DNA of 64,000 bases from Dendrolimus kikuchii (lineage: Eukaryota; Arthropoda; Insecta; Lepidoptera; Lasiocampidae): positions 26,773,051 to 26,837,050 of the forward strand of contig CM034391.1 in NCBI GenBank assembly GCA_019925095.2, given 5' to 3'. Position numbers and translations under genes: made by a program. This document shows, one piece after another, positions 33,333 to 43,603 of the stretch (the stretch's first letter is position 1; each line of letters begins with the position of its first letter). The notes beneath the pieces are model-generated. The model had not been told where the DNA came from and did not search any database. It worked only from the letters and a program-made list of their open reading frames with translations.

Positions 33333-33681
33333 AAACTGTCCCAATGTTTAACTATTTGACAATAAAGTTTAAAATGACTTAGATCAAATTTGTTTGATTT
33401 TCTATCTTGTCTTAAAAGATAAGATTTATGTTAAGCGTAGTGATTATATCCTCTTTTTTATTGCTAATCTCAGCGTCGATCATTGTCAACGTTGCAATTT
33501 TCTTTTTCCACGTTTCTATATTTTATAAACTTAACATTTCTTAAAATGTTGGCAGTATTGTTTCTTATACTCGAGTATTAATAGTCGTATTTAAAGTGAC
33601 GAACATTATTATTCCGCGACTGTACATACGACCTAATACCTACATCCAATCGTTGCGGTCGCAAGTTGTTAGCTGGATTTT
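33333..33681. other. Intron sequence
   Basis: No gene or recognised repeat. Confidence 0.45.
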
Positions 33682-33914
33682 GTTTTTTTTTATTGCAGGA
33701 GATCAGCAGACAGGCAGACGGCCCACTCGATGGAAAGCGGTTACCATCGCCTATGGACATTTGCAACACCGAAGGTGCTACAAATGCGCTGCTGCTCTCT
33801 TAAAGGGGACTGGAACCTGGTCACTAATGCCGGAACATAACTCAAGGTTGTTATGGCGACATACTTTAGACCAGGGGTGGTAGCCATCCATCGGGCAAAT
33901 GCCCTACCACCTGG
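33682..33914 (-). repeat. Repeat A, short form
   Basis: Breaks off exactly at CCCTACCACCTGGC. Confidence 0.88.
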
Positions 33915-34269
33915 CAAAATATTTTTGTATACAATGGGTGACGACGATTATTCTGATTGTGAGGTGGCACTTAAATAGACGACAGAAGAAAAGAAACAGA
34001 AAATATTTGATGCATCTAGTCATTGCCGAAGGAAATGAAGTCAGAACATTTCAAACATTAAAGAACAAATGGAGAAGTGATAAGCAGCAAACTTCTGTCT
34101 TCCGAAAAAAAAACAAAACTTCTATATAAATTTCGCCGTTCATGTTTAAACGTGTTCTCCTTGCGTACATGCCTGTGAAACTGCTAGTGAGAGCGAGAAA
34201 CGCGCTATGAGCTGACAAGTGTGAACGGCTCTATACAAAGCAGTATGCTGATATTCTATTATATATTTT

Positions 34270-34526
34270 GCCAGATGGTGGGGCATTTGCCTGACTGGAT
34301 GGCTACCACCCCTGGTCTAAAGTATGTCGCCATAACAACCTTGATTTGTGTTCCGGCATTAGTGACCAGGTTCCAGTCTCCCTTAAGAGAGCAGCAGCGC
34401 ATTTGTAGCACTTTTGGTGTTGCAAATGTCCGATAGTAGGCGCATAGGCGATGGTAACCGCTTTCCATCAAGTGGGCCGTCTGCCTGTCTGGTGAACTCC
34501 TGCAATAAAAAAAAAATAAAAAAATA
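34270..34526 (+). repeat. Repeat A, short form
   Basis: The RNA-sense strand starts GCCAGATGGTGGGGCATTTG, the same end point as other short forms, and finishes in a long A-rich tail. Confidence 0.88.
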
Positions 34527-34659
34527 TCCGACCCGACAGAAATCCTAGGTGAACTGCCGGTAAATGTATCGTCCCCGACAGTTTTATCGGGACACCCTAA
34601 TGTGAACAACGCTATTGAAATACATATGCCGATAAGAACCTGACAACTTTGTCGTTCCG

Positions 34660-34790
34660 GTAACTTTCTGCCTGTAAGTCAGGTTGACTGGAACACATCG
34701 CGTTAAGCGATAAGGCCGCCTTTTGTAATTTTGTAATTATTTATTTTGGTGGATAATGAATTCAAAGTTATTTATCCGTAATTATGTTAT
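34660..34790 (+). repeat. Jockey/CR1-like LINE 3' UTR piece
   Basis: Contains CATCGCGTTAAGCGATAAGG and CCGCCTTTTGT, matching the 3' UTR of the adjacent copy. No coding part is present. Confidence 0.6.
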
Positions 34791-34829
34791 TCATCAGGAT
34801 TATATTCATCTTCTCAACTTGCTATATCG

Positions 34830-35335
34830 TATACTGTTTATACCTTATACCCTCCTTATCTTAAGGAATGTTTCAACTTCCTTCATACATCACATACACT
34901 CAATTTGCGCTCCACTAATAATCTCCTGTTAATGGCACCTGCACACTCTTCACCATTTTATTCCAACTCCTTCGCCATGAAGGCTGTCTTACTTTGGAAA
35001 TCTTTGCCCACTGATGTCCGAAAAGCTAAATCTTTTGCCATATTTAAAAATTCACTTAGGAATCATTATGTAAGTCTCACGCAATAATGTATGTGCTAGT
35101 TTACAATAGACTGTAATCTGCTGTCCATGTATGTCATTTTTTTTCCTTTTCTTTGTTGCATAATAATTACAGATAATTTAAGAATTTCCTTTGAGTCAGG
35201 TTGCCTGGAAGAGATCGCTTTTAGCGATAAGGCCGCCTTTTGTTTTACCAAGTAACTATTGTCTTGTTGTACATTTTTTTGTAATTTTTGTTTTGGTGAA
35301 CAATAAAGTGTTGTCTATTTCTATGTCTATATTAT
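34830..35335 (+). mobile_element. Jockey/CR1-like LINE 3' end
   Basis: An open frame from 34838 to the stop at 35087 encodes NLRSTNNLLLMAPAHSSPFY, FAMKAVLLWKSLPTDVRKAK and FKNSLRNHYVSL, the typical end of this reverse-transcriptase type. The 3' UTR has the same GGAAGAGATCGCTTTTAGCG block as the copy at 44530 and ends near AATAAAGTG. Confidence 0.78.
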
Positions 35336-35526
35336 TAAAAAAATTGCAATCACTAGGGTGTTATAGATCTTCATATTCCACGAACTTCTTGAAGCTATAG
35401 AAGGTGTTATTTAAATTAGCAGAGAGCTTGTTATTTTCCGGTGGTTTAAATATGCGTCGTGTGTTTGATTTCTTTAACGCCTTGTAATAAACTATTATTG
35501 TTAATGATTAAAATTTAATTAAAAAA

Positions 35527-35734
35527 TCGAAATGTGTGCTGGGACACATAGTAGAAGTGAAACTTCAACGGATAAGTGGCAAAACGAATCACAACAAACT
35601 TTTAACTTGAAGTTTTACGGGCAGTTTTTCAAATTGCACAAATACATTAACAATCTGCCCGTAAAACTTCGATTCGTTTTTCCACTTGTCCGTTGAAGTT
35701 TCACTTCTACTATGTGTCCCAGCACACATTTCGA
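35527..35734. mobile_element. Foldback element with 64 bp inverted arms
   Basis: Arms 35527-35590 and 35671-35734 are reverse complements with two mismatches. Inside them a second inverted pair, GAAGTTTTACGGGCAG and CTGCCCGTAAAACTTC, faces inward. The right arm has TCCACTTGTCCGTTGAAG and GTGTCCCAGCACACATTTCG. The RNA or single strand would fold into one long hairpin. Related sequence occurs at 3587, 41380 and 54034. Confidence 0.8.
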
Positions 35735-36010
35735 TTTTTCGCAGGTTTACTGCAAATTATGATTTGGTTAGGTTAGATACATTTTAATGAATGCATTTTT
35801 TATTTAAGCATATTTTATTTTATCAAACAAAAAAACTGAATTCAATCCGGAACCAAAAAACGCATCCATAGTGTATACTCTAAATATATGCCGCTTCTCA
35901 CCACGTCTAGTCTAAATTTATGTCGATCCTCCACGCGGCCGTAACGCTTTATCGTGACAGAAAAATCCTAAGACCCACCGTTTATAAAGAAGTTTCACTT
36001 TAAAAAAAAC
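35735..36010 (+). repeat. Continuation of the foldback-associated repeat
   Basis: Runs from GCAGGTTTACTGCAAATTAT to TAAAGAAGTTTCACTTTAA. It matches the reverse complement of 54034-54310, so foldback arm plus this body form one mobile unit. It ends 50 bp before a neuroligin exon. Confidence 0.65.
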
Positions 36011-36059
36011 ATTCATTAAAATTTCGACACCATAATAAAACAAATTCTTATATCACCAG

Positions 36060-36272
36060 GTACGATCTCATGCTGGGTGTTACAAAAGCAGAAGCCTACT
36101 TCGCATTCAGCGGTGATGACGTCCAGTACGGCATAGAAGCAGATAGAAGATCAAAAATACTAAAATCCTTTGTAAGAAACACCTACAGTTTCCACCTGTC
36201 AGAGATCTTGGCTACGATCATCAATGAATATACGGATTGGGAGAGACCTGTCCAGCACCCTATTAATATCAG
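36060..36272 (+). CDS. Nlg: Neuroligin exon (YDLMLGV...GIEADRRSKILKSFVRNTY)
   Basis: Acceptor tatcaccag, donor gtattg. Encodes KYDLMLGVTKAEAYFAF, a stretch with GIEADRRSKILKSFVRNTY, and INEYTDWERPVQHPINI. The Glu of TKAEAYF aligns with the cholinesterase triad Glu. The WERP segment is typical of neuroligins. It ends two bases into an Arg codon. Confidence 0.96.
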
Positions 36273-36377
36273 GTATTGCATATCCCTTAGGAATGGCGAT
36301 CTAAGATCGATTAATTGAAGAATCGATTTTTTTAATCGATATGTAGCACCGATAATTCGATTCAGTGAATCCATATT

Positions 36378-37264
36378 GATCGTGAATCCATTCGTAATCT
36401 AATTGTAAGCACCCTGCTTTATGCGGATGATGCCGTACTTTTAGCCGAATCGCCATCAAAACTGCAAACACTAGTCACAATTATGAAAGATGACTGTCAG
36501 GCGAGAGGCTTACATTTGAATGCGAAGAAAACAAAGGTTATGGTGTTTGAAAGAGAAGAAACCAGAACGAGTGCAAGGATAATAATCGTCGATGATGTTA
36601 TGCTGGAGGAAGTGAATGAGTTTGTATATCTTGGGTGAGCTTTTAGCAGGGATGGAAGGTACACCGCTGATATAGAAAGAAGAGTGAATTTGGGGAATAG
36701 TGTGAATGGAGCGTTAGGTAAACTTCTAGGCGCTAAGAATCTCAGCCAGAAGGCCCAGCTCGCCATACACAACGCGGTGCTGGTACCTACGCTCACGTAT
36801 GGATGCGAGAGTTGGGTATGGAAGAGAGAGCATGAAAGTAGAGTAAACACGGTCGAGATGCGAGCACAGCGCAAAATCTGTGGAGTGACGCTCGCGGACC
36901 GCGTTCGTAATACCGAAGTAAGAAAGAGAGTTGGTCTGAAAGAGTGTCGGGGTGAAGGTAAGGAAAGGAATGCTCCGTTGGTTCGGGCATGTGGAAAGAG
37001 TGCATGATGGAAGAATGACTAAACACATATACAATGCAAAAGTGGATGGATGCAAAAGTCGTGGAAGGCCACGACACACCTTCCATGATCAAACTGATCG
37101 TGTACTAGCAGAAGGTGATGTAAGGAGCCTTAAGAACAGACGAGCTTGCATGACAAGAGTTATGAATGTCAAAGAGGCAAGTGAGGTGTGTAAGAATAAG
37201 CCTAAATGGCACTCTGTTGTTCGTGCCTACCCCACAAGGGAACTGGCGTGAAGTTATGTATGTA
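36378..37264 (+). mobile_element. LINE-T, longest copy (reverse transcriptase from the YADD motif onward)
   Basis: LINE-T is the name used here for a non-LTR retrotransposon whose copies end in TATG repeats. This copy encodes LLYADDAVLLAESPSKL (catalytic YADD, 36413), HLNAKKTKVMVFEREETRTS, VNEFVYLG, an in-frame TGA (36638), then AFSRDGRYTADIERRVNLG and VLVPTLTYGCESWVW; a later frameshift falls near 36945. The tail is GAAGTTATGTATGTATG. A 12 bp target duplication TGAATCCATATT flanks it (36366-36377 and 37265-37276). It is RTE-like by the short tandem-repeat tail; the clade is inference. Dead copy in a neuroligin intron. Confidence 0.88.
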
Positions 37265-37276
37265 TGAATCCATATT

Positions 37277-37669
37277 TCACCTTAGAAAATCGACATTCGA
37301 TTAATAAGATGAATTGAAACGAAAGCTAGCCTTACATGCCTCTATGGAGCTAGCTCATCACGACGAGTTATTGCCAAGTACCCCGTTGGTGTCGTTAGTT
37401 GTTATGGTACTTGTAAATGCAGACTTGAAACAAAAAAATAATTTTTAGACATCGATCTTTTATACCTTGATTTTTTGGGAATCAATTCATAAGGTTACAA
37501 TTCGAATCGATTTATAAATCGATCTTTTTCAGAAATAATCGCCATCCCTAATATCCTTCTAAATAGTACCTACTTCTAAGAGTTCAGGTTATTCCAATTT
37601 CACTTAGCATCTAAAAAATAGTCATTATAACCGTATTCTCATAGAAAGTCCGAGTGAATTGGTTAGGCC
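37277..37669. other. Intron sequence
   Basis: Several ATCGAT/AATCGATTT motifs that continue those left of the LINE-T at 36378, showing one older element split by it. Confidence 0.4.
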
Positions 37670-37977
37670 TTTTTTTTTGCAGGAGTTCAGCAGACAGCCA
37701 GACGGCCCATTTGATTGAGCGGTTACCATCGCCTATGGACATTTGCAACAACGAAGGTGCTACAAATGCGCTGCTGCTCTCTTAAAGGGGACTGTAACCT
37801 GGTCACTAATGCCGGAACATAACTCAAGGTTGTTATGGTGACATACTTTAGACGAGGGGTGGTAGCCATCCAGTCGGACAAATGCCCTACCACCTGGCTG
37901 TGGGTTGTTAAGTCGCCTCTTACGACAGGACGCCCGGCCGCAGGAAATTGTATTCTTTCTCCGTTCCTGCACGGATG
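37670..37977 (-). repeat. Repeat A, full-length
   Basis: The + strand has TTTTTTTTTGCAGGAGTTC and ends CCTGCACGGATGATA. Shares GAAGGTGCTACAAATGCG and GGAACATAACTC variants with the copy at 33682. Confidence 0.9.
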
Positions 37978-38397
37978 ATAATATATAAACTATATAAATA
38001 TAATATATAAACAATGTATAAAATAGATATAAATAAGTAAACATAGTCCGTAATACAAAAAAGTAAAAAAGCAAACAAAAAACATATAGTAAAGACAGTA
38101 ATATATAAATAGTAATTGTAAAATAGAAAATAGTAAAAGAAGCTTGCATAAGTAGTAAAATGTATGTTAAGATAGATAGATTGTGCCTAGAGAATATATA
38201 AATGTATAAGTCTAAAGTAGTAATATAACAAATAAATGTATAAAGATTAGGCTTTTTGGAAGAACTGAAAAATGTAGTAATAAAGAAGTGTAATAGAACT
38301 AAGCAACACTGTAAAACCCGATTTTTTGACTCCGGACAATCTCGTTCGTCCAGAAAGAGGAATAAATATTTAAAAAAAAAAACACAATAGGGAAGGA

Positions 38398-38470
38398 GGA
38401 GTCTTACAAATGTGAACAGCTGTGACAAGAACGGGGTAAGGGTCAAAAATCATGAAATTTGTGTAACGTA
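38398..38470 (+). repeat. Short dispersed repeat (CAGCTGTGACAA)
   Basis: ATGTGAACAGCTGTGACAAG ... GGGTCAAAAATCATGAAATT. Second copy of the sequence at 16666. Confidence 0.55.
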
Positions 38471-38842
38471 ATTTGCGGATAGTCCCTATTCGATCTTTCC
38501 TATCCCATCTTTTCTAACCCACCCTTCCTATGTCATCCTCTTGGTCTCATCTAAAAGGCTGACAACACGTTGGTTACACGTTTTGTCGTATGGTCCAACA
38601 GAGTGCTTAGTGCGAGATTTATCTTCCCTTCACGCTTAAAATTTGACTCTAAATCACTCCCGTACAAAACTGCGTTGACTTAAACGTGATCGACTAGCAA
38701 AAATACTCGCACTAAGCATACATTTCTATTCCTTTGAAGTTACGGCTAATCGTCGTATTGCTGGCGAACACCAATCCGTCTTTGATTTTGTTGGTGCTAT
38801 GTTTACTCGCCTTATAACAACAATTATTTTATGTGGTAACAG

Positions 38843-38981
38843 AGATGAAACACTAGAAGCTCTCAGCGACGCGCAAGTAGTAGCACCGATAGTACTGACA
38901 GCAGACACACATTCAGCGCTGCGAAGGAACTCATACCTATACGTATTTGATTATCAAACCAAATACGGGGATTATCCACAG
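38843..38981 (+). CDS. Nlg: Neuroligin exon (DAQVVAPIVLTADTHS)
   Basis: Acceptor gtggtaacag, donor gtaact. The split codon restores Arg, then DETLEALSDAQVVAPIV, LTADTHSALRRNSYLYVFDY and QTKYGDYPQ. SYLYVFDYQT matches the conserved YFYHFDY-type strand of the fold. It ends in phase 0. Confidence 0.95.
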
Positions 38982-39770
38982 GTAACTAAAATCTTCTTCA
39001 ACCAGTCTTCTTGCTTCTAGAAGGATATTTTTTCCATCGCGTAAACTATGCGAGTTCGTAGATGTTATGAGATAATTTTTATCCTGGAAATCTCGTGAGA
39101 ATTTTTCCGGGTGCGGTTTGAAGATTTTCGGGTGCGGTTTGACGATTTTCGGGTGCATACAAATTAGCTTCTTCCACCACAGTAATGAGTAATAAAGGTA
39201 CCAGTTACCGCATCACTCGATGTTTGCCACGTCCATTAGAATTGGGTAGGTCATGATTTTAAAATGAGTTTGTAAGAGTGAAACTGTTTTTTTTTTTCAT
39301 CTTTATTTATTTGGGACTTTTGCCACTTAGGCATGTCAGCTTCATCATCTCCTAAACATACAATAACTTATATATTAAATGTTAAATAATGAGCTGGCTA
39401 ACAAACTAGCCTTGTTAAAGCTGGCTCTGTCAGAATTTCTATGGAAATACCTGTATCAAAATGATTCAGTCCCAACTCCCTCATTAGTTGTTCTTTGCCA
39501 TCTTTATTTTTGTTGCACTCCATTAAAAGATGTTGGACATCCTCAAAGAATAAAACTTATATTACTTGAATCGCCTTTTGGATTTCCTTCTCTTACGCCA
39601 TAAAACATTTACAAATCTAACTAGAATAGATAGATACATGCGATGCGATGGCTAGAAGAAGGCAAAGAGACGTGGAAGAAGAAGCAAGGGAAGAGTAACT
39701 TACCTCGCCATCAGTCCACCGCCATTGCAATCGTCCCCCGGGGGTTCACACTCACTAAGATTTGCTTATG
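38982..39770. other. Intron sequence
   Basis: A short tandem built on TTTTCGGGTGCGGTTTGA (39098-39155). No gene. Confidence 0.45.
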
Positions 39771-39782
39771 AGCATTAAATTA

Positions 39783-39979
39783 TACATACATACATAACTT
39801 CACGCCAGCTCCCTTGCGGGGTAGGCACGAACAACAGAGCGCCATTCAGGCTTATTAAACACCTCACTTGCTTCTTTGACATTCATAACTCTTGTCATGC
39901 ACGCTCGTTTGTTCTTAAGGCTCCTGACATCACCTTCTGCTAGTACACGATCAATTTGATCATGGAAGGTGTATCGTGA
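39783..39979 (-). mobile_element. LINE-T tail, first unit of a tandem pair
   Basis: About 195 bp. The flanking sequence AGCATTAAATTAT occurs before it (39771), between the two units (39980) and in altered form after the second (40196). Both units break at the same 5' point (GGTGT-TCxTGAAGC). Confidence 0.8.
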
Positions 39980-39992
39980 AGCATTAAATTAT

Positions 39993-40195
39993 ACATACAT
40001 ACATATATAACTTCACGCCAGTTCGCTTGCGTGGTAGGCACGAACAACAGAGCGCCATTCAAGCTTATTCTTAAACATCTCACTTGCTTCTTTGACATTC
40101 ATAACTCTTGTCATGCATGCTCGTCTGTTCTTAAGACTCCTGACATCACCTTCTGCTAGTACTCGATCAATTTGATCATGGGAGGTGTGTCTTGA
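39993..40195 (-). mobile_element. LINE-T tail, second unit of a tandem pair
   Basis: Same truncation point and same flanks as the first unit. Differences between the units (for example the CTTATTAAACACC versus CTTATTCTTAAACATC stretch) show the duplication is not brand new. Confidence 0.8.
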
Positions 40196-40225
40196 AGCAT
40201 TGAATTGTAGTGGTTTATATTCTAC

Positions 40226-40392
40226 TAGCTGACCCGGCAAACTTCGTACCGCCTCAGAATGATTTTTTTTCATATTTACTCACCTTTTAAACCTTCCCTG
40301 GACTTCCACAATTCAAAACCAAAATCAGCCCAGCCATTCTCGAGTTTTAGCGAGACTAACGAACAGCAATTGATTTTTATATATAAGATTGG
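40226..40392 (+). repeat. Dispersed repeat (CTAGCTGACCCGGC family)
   Basis: Opens ACTAGCTGACCCGGCAAACT and closes CAATTGATTTTTATATATAA. A reverse fragment lies at 41303-41365. Confidence 0.6.
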
Positions 40393-40445
40393 TTTTCCAA
40401 CAATTTCACTATTTTCCTATTGTGGTGACACAAGCAGTCCGTTGA

Positions 40446-40655
40446 ATTTTTTTTATTGCAGGAGTTGAGTAGACAGGCAGACGGCCCACTTAATGGAAAG
40501 CAGTTACCGTCGCCTATGGACATTTGCTGCTCTCTTAAGGGAGACTGGAACCTGGTCACTAATGCCGGAACACAACTCAAGGTTGTTATGGCGACATACT
40601 TTAGACCAGGGGTGGTAGCCATCCAGTTGGGCAAATGCCCTACCACCTGGCTGTG
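40446..40655 (-). repeat. Repeat A, short form with internal deletion
   Basis: Lacks about 30 bp between GGACATTTG and CTGCTCTC. Breaks off at CCACCTGGCTGTG. Confidence 0.85.
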
Positions 40656-41079
40656 TTTTTTTTTGCGCATTCTTAATTTAAAAGTTTATTCTTTTCCTGA
40701 CGGCGAGGATGGGGAGCAAGAATTTATAAGGAGGTGTTCCTGGGCGCAACCAATACGTTTCTTCTTCCTCGTTCGCTTATTAGCCCAATCATTCCAGCAT
40801 TCAACCTGTGAACACCTTAAACTACCTTTTCAGAAGCAATTACTAACCGTCAAACTAATGAAGACACCTCCCACGTGTAATTAATATGAAATATAAGCTC
40901 AACCAATATTGGATGCATCGCCCTCTATTAATTAAGGTTGCGAGCCTCGCTCTTGACGGAGTTAATTGTGATACTTACAGCGTGATTGAGACGTGTCGAA
41001 TTGGAGGTTCTTCAGCAAGTTATATAGTTAGCTGCTGTTAGACGTGTTCATTTCTGTCTTTCAATTTTTATAGAGAGAA

Positions 41080-41215
41080 TAGAATTGAATCTTCTTTATT
41101 GCAAACAAGAAAAGAATACACATGAGTTAACAATCATATAACTAGTACAATCGGTGGTCTTATCACTAACAGCGATTTCTTCTAGACAACCTTCTGGAGA
41201 TAATTTCGCATTTCT
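41080..41215 (-). repeat. Jockey/CR1-like LINE 3' UTR piece
   Basis: Carries GGTGGTCTTATCACTAACAG followed by TCTAGACAACCTTCTGG, the same 3' UTR block in reverse. Confidence 0.6.
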
Positions 41216-41302
41216 AATAGTGGGTCGGTATTCAGTGCGCATAGTTTAAAATGTATACAATCATATTTACATTTATTAATAGTAAATAAATATACACATA
41301 AA

Positions 41303-41365
41303 TCTCTATACTTATATATAAAAATCAATTGCTGTTCGTTAGTCTCGCTAAAACTCGAGAACTCG
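41303..41365 (-). repeat. Fragment of the CTAGCTGACCCGGC repeat
   Basis: AAAATCAATTGCTGTTCGTT and AGTCTCGCTAAAACTCGAGA, the reverse of the end of 40226-40392. Confidence 0.55.
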
Positions 41366-41379
41366 GGCAGATTGTTAAT

Positions 41380-41760
41380 GTACTTGTCCAATTTGAAAAC
41401 CTGCTCGTAAAACTTCAAGTTAAAACTTTGTTGCGATTCATTTTGTCACTTGTCAGTTGAAGTTTTTCCACTTGTCCGTTGCGATTCGTTTTTCCACTTG
41501 TCCGTTGCGATTCATTTTTCCACTTATCCGTTGCCATTCGTTTTTCCACTTGTCCGTTGAAGTTTCACTTCTAATATGTGTCCCAGCATATATTTGGATT
41601 GTTTGCAGGTTTACTGCAAATTATGATTTGGTTAGTTTAGGTACATTTTAATGAATGCATTTTTTATTTAAAAATATTTTATTTTATCAAACAAAAAACT
41701 GAATTCGACCCCGAACCAAAAAACATCCATAGTCTACTCTAAAATTATTTATTAATATTT
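41380..41760 (+). repeat. Foldback-family copy with a minisatellite
   Basis: Four tandem units built on TTCCACTTGTCCGTTGCGAT (41464-41570), then AGTTTCACTTCTAATATGTG and GCAGGTTTACTGCAAATTAT. Closely parallels 3840-4075. Confidence 0.65.
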
Positions 41761-42121
41761 TTTTACATAGACCACAAATAGAGGCAGTGATGCCCAGCCC
41801 CGTGGAGAGCAGAGGTATAATTCGATGCAAACTTAAGTTTGCCTGCATTAATGGCGGCTCGGAAGATTGCACTTTCCGATGCGCAGAACGCGATTTTAGG
41901 TATTAAAGGGACGAGGTATATCTTCTCTCGCTCTCTCGCTCGTTTACTCGTTTACGGGACTTCCCCGGCGTTCGGCTCACCAGGGCTGCCAATTTAGCGC
42001 TTTCGGAGCTAGATATAGCGCTTTTTAGGGCAACCCAGCTCCCAATTTTATTAAACAACTTCCAGCACAAAATCTTGCGCTTTTTATAATATGCCAATTA
42101 CGAATTCATTTTATAATAAAT

Positions 42122-42635
42122 ATATATGAATATCTGTACTAATATTATAAAGAGGAAAGATTAGACTGTTTGTTTGCATTGAAGAGGCTCCGAAACTACT
42201 GAACCGATTTGTAAAAATAAATACCTAAAATCGCGTGCGCTGCGAAAACTATTGATGATAGAATAATATAATGTACTACGACTTTGCAGAACATATTATT
42301 ATTTACAAAAAGTGTCGCGACAGCATATGTCTAACTATTATAATTATGCCACAATAAGTGTTCTTTTATTTTAAAAATTTAATTAAAACGCCGCCGCTAG
42401 AAAAGGCTCTTTATTTGTATCTTGGTATTCATCCTTATCAAAATAAATTACTTCATATTCAACACTGTTTCAATACCTTTTATATAACTTTTTGAATTAC
42501 TCAATTCCGACATCCCATTCGAAAGATATCACGAGTTTAAAAATGTAAGTATTAAAACACGCGGCCGTGACGCTTTTTCGTGGGCGAAAAATCGTAAGAC
42601 CTCGTCTATACAGAAGTTTCACTTCAAAAATGATA
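42122..42635 (-). repeat. Dispersed repeat, reverse copy ending in a foldback tip
   Basis: Reverse of the ATTAGTATA...end of the long repeat, through CAGAACATATTATTATTTAC and TTTTTGAATTACTCAATTCC. Ends CAGAAGTTTCACTTCAAAAA, the foldback-family tip. Shows these two repeat types share a body. Confidence 0.6.
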
Positions 42636-42785
42636 TGTTTGCAAATGACTTGTAACATTGTTATGAATAAAGAATTGTTTGTGACACATTCGTTTTTAAA
42701 AACACCATTGTTACCAAATTCATGAAGTTTAGAGAGGCCCGACAACAGCGGTGGGTATTTACCGAAATTCCGTTTGTATGCACAG

Positions 42786-42937
42786 CGCCAGGGCTGTGTA
42801 CACGGCGAGGAGCTGCCCTACATATTCGGCGCGCCGCTCGTGGGTGGTCTGACCCACTTCACGAGAAACTACACGAAGGCTGAGGTCGCGCTGTCCGAGT
42901 CCGTCATGTTATATTGGGGGAACTTCGCGAAAACTGG
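42786..42937 (+). CDS. Nlg: Neuroligin exon (HGEELPYIFGAPL)
   Basis: Acceptor tatgcacag, donor gtgagc. Encodes RQGCVHGEELPYIFGAPLVG, THFTRNYTKAEVALSESV and MLYWGNFAKTG. The His of VHGEELPY (42801-42803) sits at the cholinesterase triad His. N-Y-T at 42867 is a possible glycosylation sequon. The exon is much more GC-rich than its introns. Confidence 0.96.
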
Positions 42938-43067
42938 GTGAGCAATTAGCACCGGACTGTGTGTTACTTTTTTTTCCATAAATGATGTATCTTAGTGATA
43001 TAACATTAAAATTACAATATAATCTAGGAAATAGGACTAACGAGTAAATTAAATCTGACCTAAAATA

Positions 43068-43314
43068 CATACATACATACATAACTTCACGCCAGTTCCC
43101 TTGCGGGATAGGCACGAACAACAGAGTGCCATTTGGGCTTATTCTTACACACCTCACTTGCCTCTTTGACATTCATAACTCTTGTCATGCAAGCTCGTCT
43201 GTTCTTAAGGCTCCTGACATCACCTTCTGCTAGTACACGATCAATTTGATCATGGAAGGTGTGTCGTGGCCTTCCACGACTTCTGCATCCATCCACTTTT
43301 GCATTGTATATTTA
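43068..43314 (-). mobile_element. Short LINE-T tail
   Basis: Ends with a TATG tail on the - strand and starts inside the KVDGCRSRGRP region. Perfect 12 bp target duplication TGACCTAAAATA (43056-43067, 43315-43326). Confidence 0.88.
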
Positions 43315-43337
43315 TGACCTAAAATAACTAGATATAA

Positions 43338-43571
43338 ACTCTGGAGGAAAGAAGGGGGAAGATGTTTGGCCATTTGTTACGACACGACACCTTCTTAAGC
43401 ACGTTAATCGAAGGCAAAGTGGTAGCAAGGCGAGGGAAGGGAAGACCAAGGCAAGCATTCATGGATCAAATAAAAGAAAAAGTGGGTGTCGTGTCTTACA
43501 TAGAAGTAAAACAACTGGCCCATAATAGAGAAGATTGGAGGAGGCTCCACCGACAAGAGCATAGCTCTTAA
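43338..43571 (+). pseudogene. Non-LTR reverse transcriptase C-terminus
   Basis: The frame encodes RRGKMFGHLLRHDTFL, EGKVVARRGKGRPRQAFMDQ and EDWRRLHRQE, then a stop. The R-x-x-K-M-F-G-H...RGRPR-x-x-x-x-D-Q motif matches LINE tails but differs from LINE-T. It lies between a LINE-T copy and the PD...D fragment. Confidence 0.7.
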
Positions 43572-43603
43572 ATGATAGATAGAACTTAAACGAGATATCT
43601 CGT

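Noticed and set aside
32875..33333. 152-codon + strand frame
   Set aside because: More than half is antisense repeat A; the rest has no recognised domain.
37760..38446. 228-codon - strand frame with hydrophobic, Tyr/Phe-rich middle
   Set aside because: The middle is low-complexity AT-rich sequence and the end is repeat A. Not a membrane protein gene.
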